Positions 5,666-6,153 of a DNA stretch of 6,153 nucleotides are shown here, piece after piece (position 1 is the stretch's first letter; the number at the start of each line of letters is the position of its first letter). The position numbers and the translations under genes were made by a program. Source of the stretch: Pyrinomonadaceae bacterium (GTDB lineage: Bacteria; Acidobacteriota; Blastocatellia; Pyrinomonadales; Pyrinomonadaceae); contig JAICPV010000154.1 of assembly GCA_025929655.1 (NCBI GenBank), positions 1-6,153 of the forward strand, read 5' to 3'. The notes below the pieces were generated by a model. The model searched no databases and was not told where the DNA came from. It saw only the letters and a list, made by a program, of their open reading frames with translations.

Positions 5666-5682
5666 TTCGCAAGGCCTGCGAA
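5666..5682. promoter_or_regulatory. Perfect 6-bp inverted repeat with 5-nt spacer, possible operator or leader hairpin
   Basis: TTCGCA (5666-5671) and TGCGAA (5677-5682) are exact complements around AGGCC, within the divergent gap and 22 bp before the GTG at 5705. It could be a dimeric-regulator site or a small RNA hairpin near the start of the methyltransferase-like gene. Short palindromes occur by chance, so this is tentative. Confidence 0.3.
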
Positions 5683-5704
5683 CTGCGCCGAGAAACTCAA
5701 ATTT

Positions 5705-6153
5705 GTGAATCATCAGATCGAAAAATTCATTGCCGAAATAACCCGAAGCCTTGCCGCGGAAACATTCGTTAAGCTCACTTTAAGCAATTATAAGGGCGAA
5801 GTAGAGCATCTGCAAAAGATTTCCATTCGGATGGTGGAAATGAAAAAAGGTAAACGGCTCGCATTTCAAATCCGATATTCGACCCGCGACATTGTGAAGA
5901 ATTTCGAAATCGATACTTCTGTTGAAAAGGTTCGAACATACCTTGACAACGGCTTCCGGTCGGCGCATCTTTTCACCACCGAAAGCGACCTCCAACTCAC
6001 CCTCGGCAAGAAAAGCGCGCGGCTGACCAAAGGGAAGCCTTCGTTCTCGTCAAAACCTGAAACATCGCACGATCGAACTAAGAAATATTTAGTGGATTCG
6101 TCCGCTTATTACCTGAAAGCCCTCGGCATCACGACCGAGAACGGGCAGGTCCG
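5705..6153 (+). CDS. N-terminal part of a probable class I SAM-dependent methyltransferase; cut by window edge
   Basis: From GTG 5705 an open frame runs to the window edge (149 codons and 2 nt). The protein, NHQIEKFIAEITRSLAAETFVKLTLSNYKG near the start, then LQKISIRMVEMKKGKRLAFQIRYSTRDIVKNFEI, HLFTTESDLQLTLGKKSARLTKGKP, SHDRTKKYLV and AYYLKALGITTENGQV, matches the N-terminal half of a family I recall from Bacteroidetes and others that continues into a Rossmann-type SAM-binding domain. That domain would lie beyond the window, so methyltransferase activity is inferred from family memory, not seen. The window portion is basic and may bind nucleic acid (inference). GTG is preferred because family members start with an M-N-x-Q-I-E-K-F sequence; another in-frame GTG at 5651 would add 18 residues. 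The Shine-Dalgarno is weak. The frame is closed upstream by TAA at 5603. It is the only gene read rightward. Confidence 0.8.
   Translation, partial: MNHQIEKFIAEITRSLAAETFVKLTLSNYKGEVEHLQKISIRMVEMKKGKRLAFQIRYSTRDIVKNFEIDTSVEKVRTYLDNGFRSAHLFTTESDLQLTLGKKSARLTKGKPSFSSKPETSHDRTKKYLVDSSAYYLKALGITTENGQV

Larger units (their letters stand above)
5597..5704. promoter_or_regulatory. Divergent intergenic region between the DinB operon and the methyltransferase-like gene
   Basis: This 108-bp gap separates oppositely oriented genes, so promoters for both should lie here. A weak rightward pair is TTGCAT (5630-5635) and GATAAA (5653-5658) with 17 bp between, matching consensus at 3 and 4 of 6 positions. 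No convincing leftward pair was found. The gap also holds a TTTGCGT repeat and a perfect short inverted repeat. The location is firm by gene orientation; the exact promoter positions are not. Confidence 0.4.

Noticed and set aside
5651..5704. Earlier GTG start for the methyltransferase-like gene
   Set aside because: The extra 18 residues include the intergenic repeat end and the inverted repeat, and do not resemble the family N-terminus that begins at 5705.

Overview
The window looks like chromosomal DNA of a GC-moderate, Gram-negative-type bacterium. Protein flavour and intergenic repeat style suggest an Acidobacteriota member of the Blastocatellia/Pyrinomonadaceae type. Three things point that way: a CxxC-x17-CxxC zinc-ribbon protein, several genes with little or no Shine-Dalgarno signal, and gaps filled with CACAGAG-, CTTTGCGT- and GCAGAAGCC-type repeats. 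This placement rests on memory of such genomes, not on a search, and is only moderately secure. Nothing indicates a plasmid, phage, IS element, CRISPR array, tRNA or rRNA.

Layout: seven genes are read leftward (minus strand) and one rightward at the right edge. In the direction of transcription, from right to left, they are a DinB-fold protein (5596-5105), a Tat-exported flavin amine oxidase (5108-3930), a VOC/glyoxalase-fold protein (3923-3507), a DAO-type FAD oxidoreductase (3406-2255), an HDAC-family deacetylase (GTG start, 2178-1234), a small double zinc-ribbon protein (1168-887) and a PaaG-like crotonase (772 to beyond position 1). The rightward gene (5705 to beyond 6153) is the N-terminal half of a probable SAM-dependent methyltransferase. 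Coding density is high; the longest gap is 114 bp, so no stretch over 300 bases lacks a gene.

The first three leftward genes form a tight operon: DinB and amine oxidase share an ATGA overlap, and amine oxidase and VOC protein are 6 bp apart. A 74-bp imperfect palindrome begins 1 bp after the VOC stop codon and probably closes this unit. The remaining leftward genes are separated by gaps of 65-114 bp. Three of the four wider leftward gaps (3407-3506, 2179-2254, 773-886), and the divergent gap 5597-5704, hold a short repeat or hairpin of its own kind. The fourth (1169-1233) holds a plausible promoter and the best ribosome binding site in the window.

Functionally the window combines two flavin amine/amino-acid oxidases, a deacetylase fold that often acts on small acetylated amines, and an acyl-CoA isomerase/hydratase. 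A shared role in scavenging amines and aromatic or fatty acids is possible, but only the DinB-oxidase-VOC trio is supported as one unit by its spacing. I see no clearly unprecedented system. The most checkable oddities are the compact amine oxidase with Arg where the family's conserved flavin-site Lys normally sits, the intergenic repeats, and the eight-cysteine zinc-ribbon protein.
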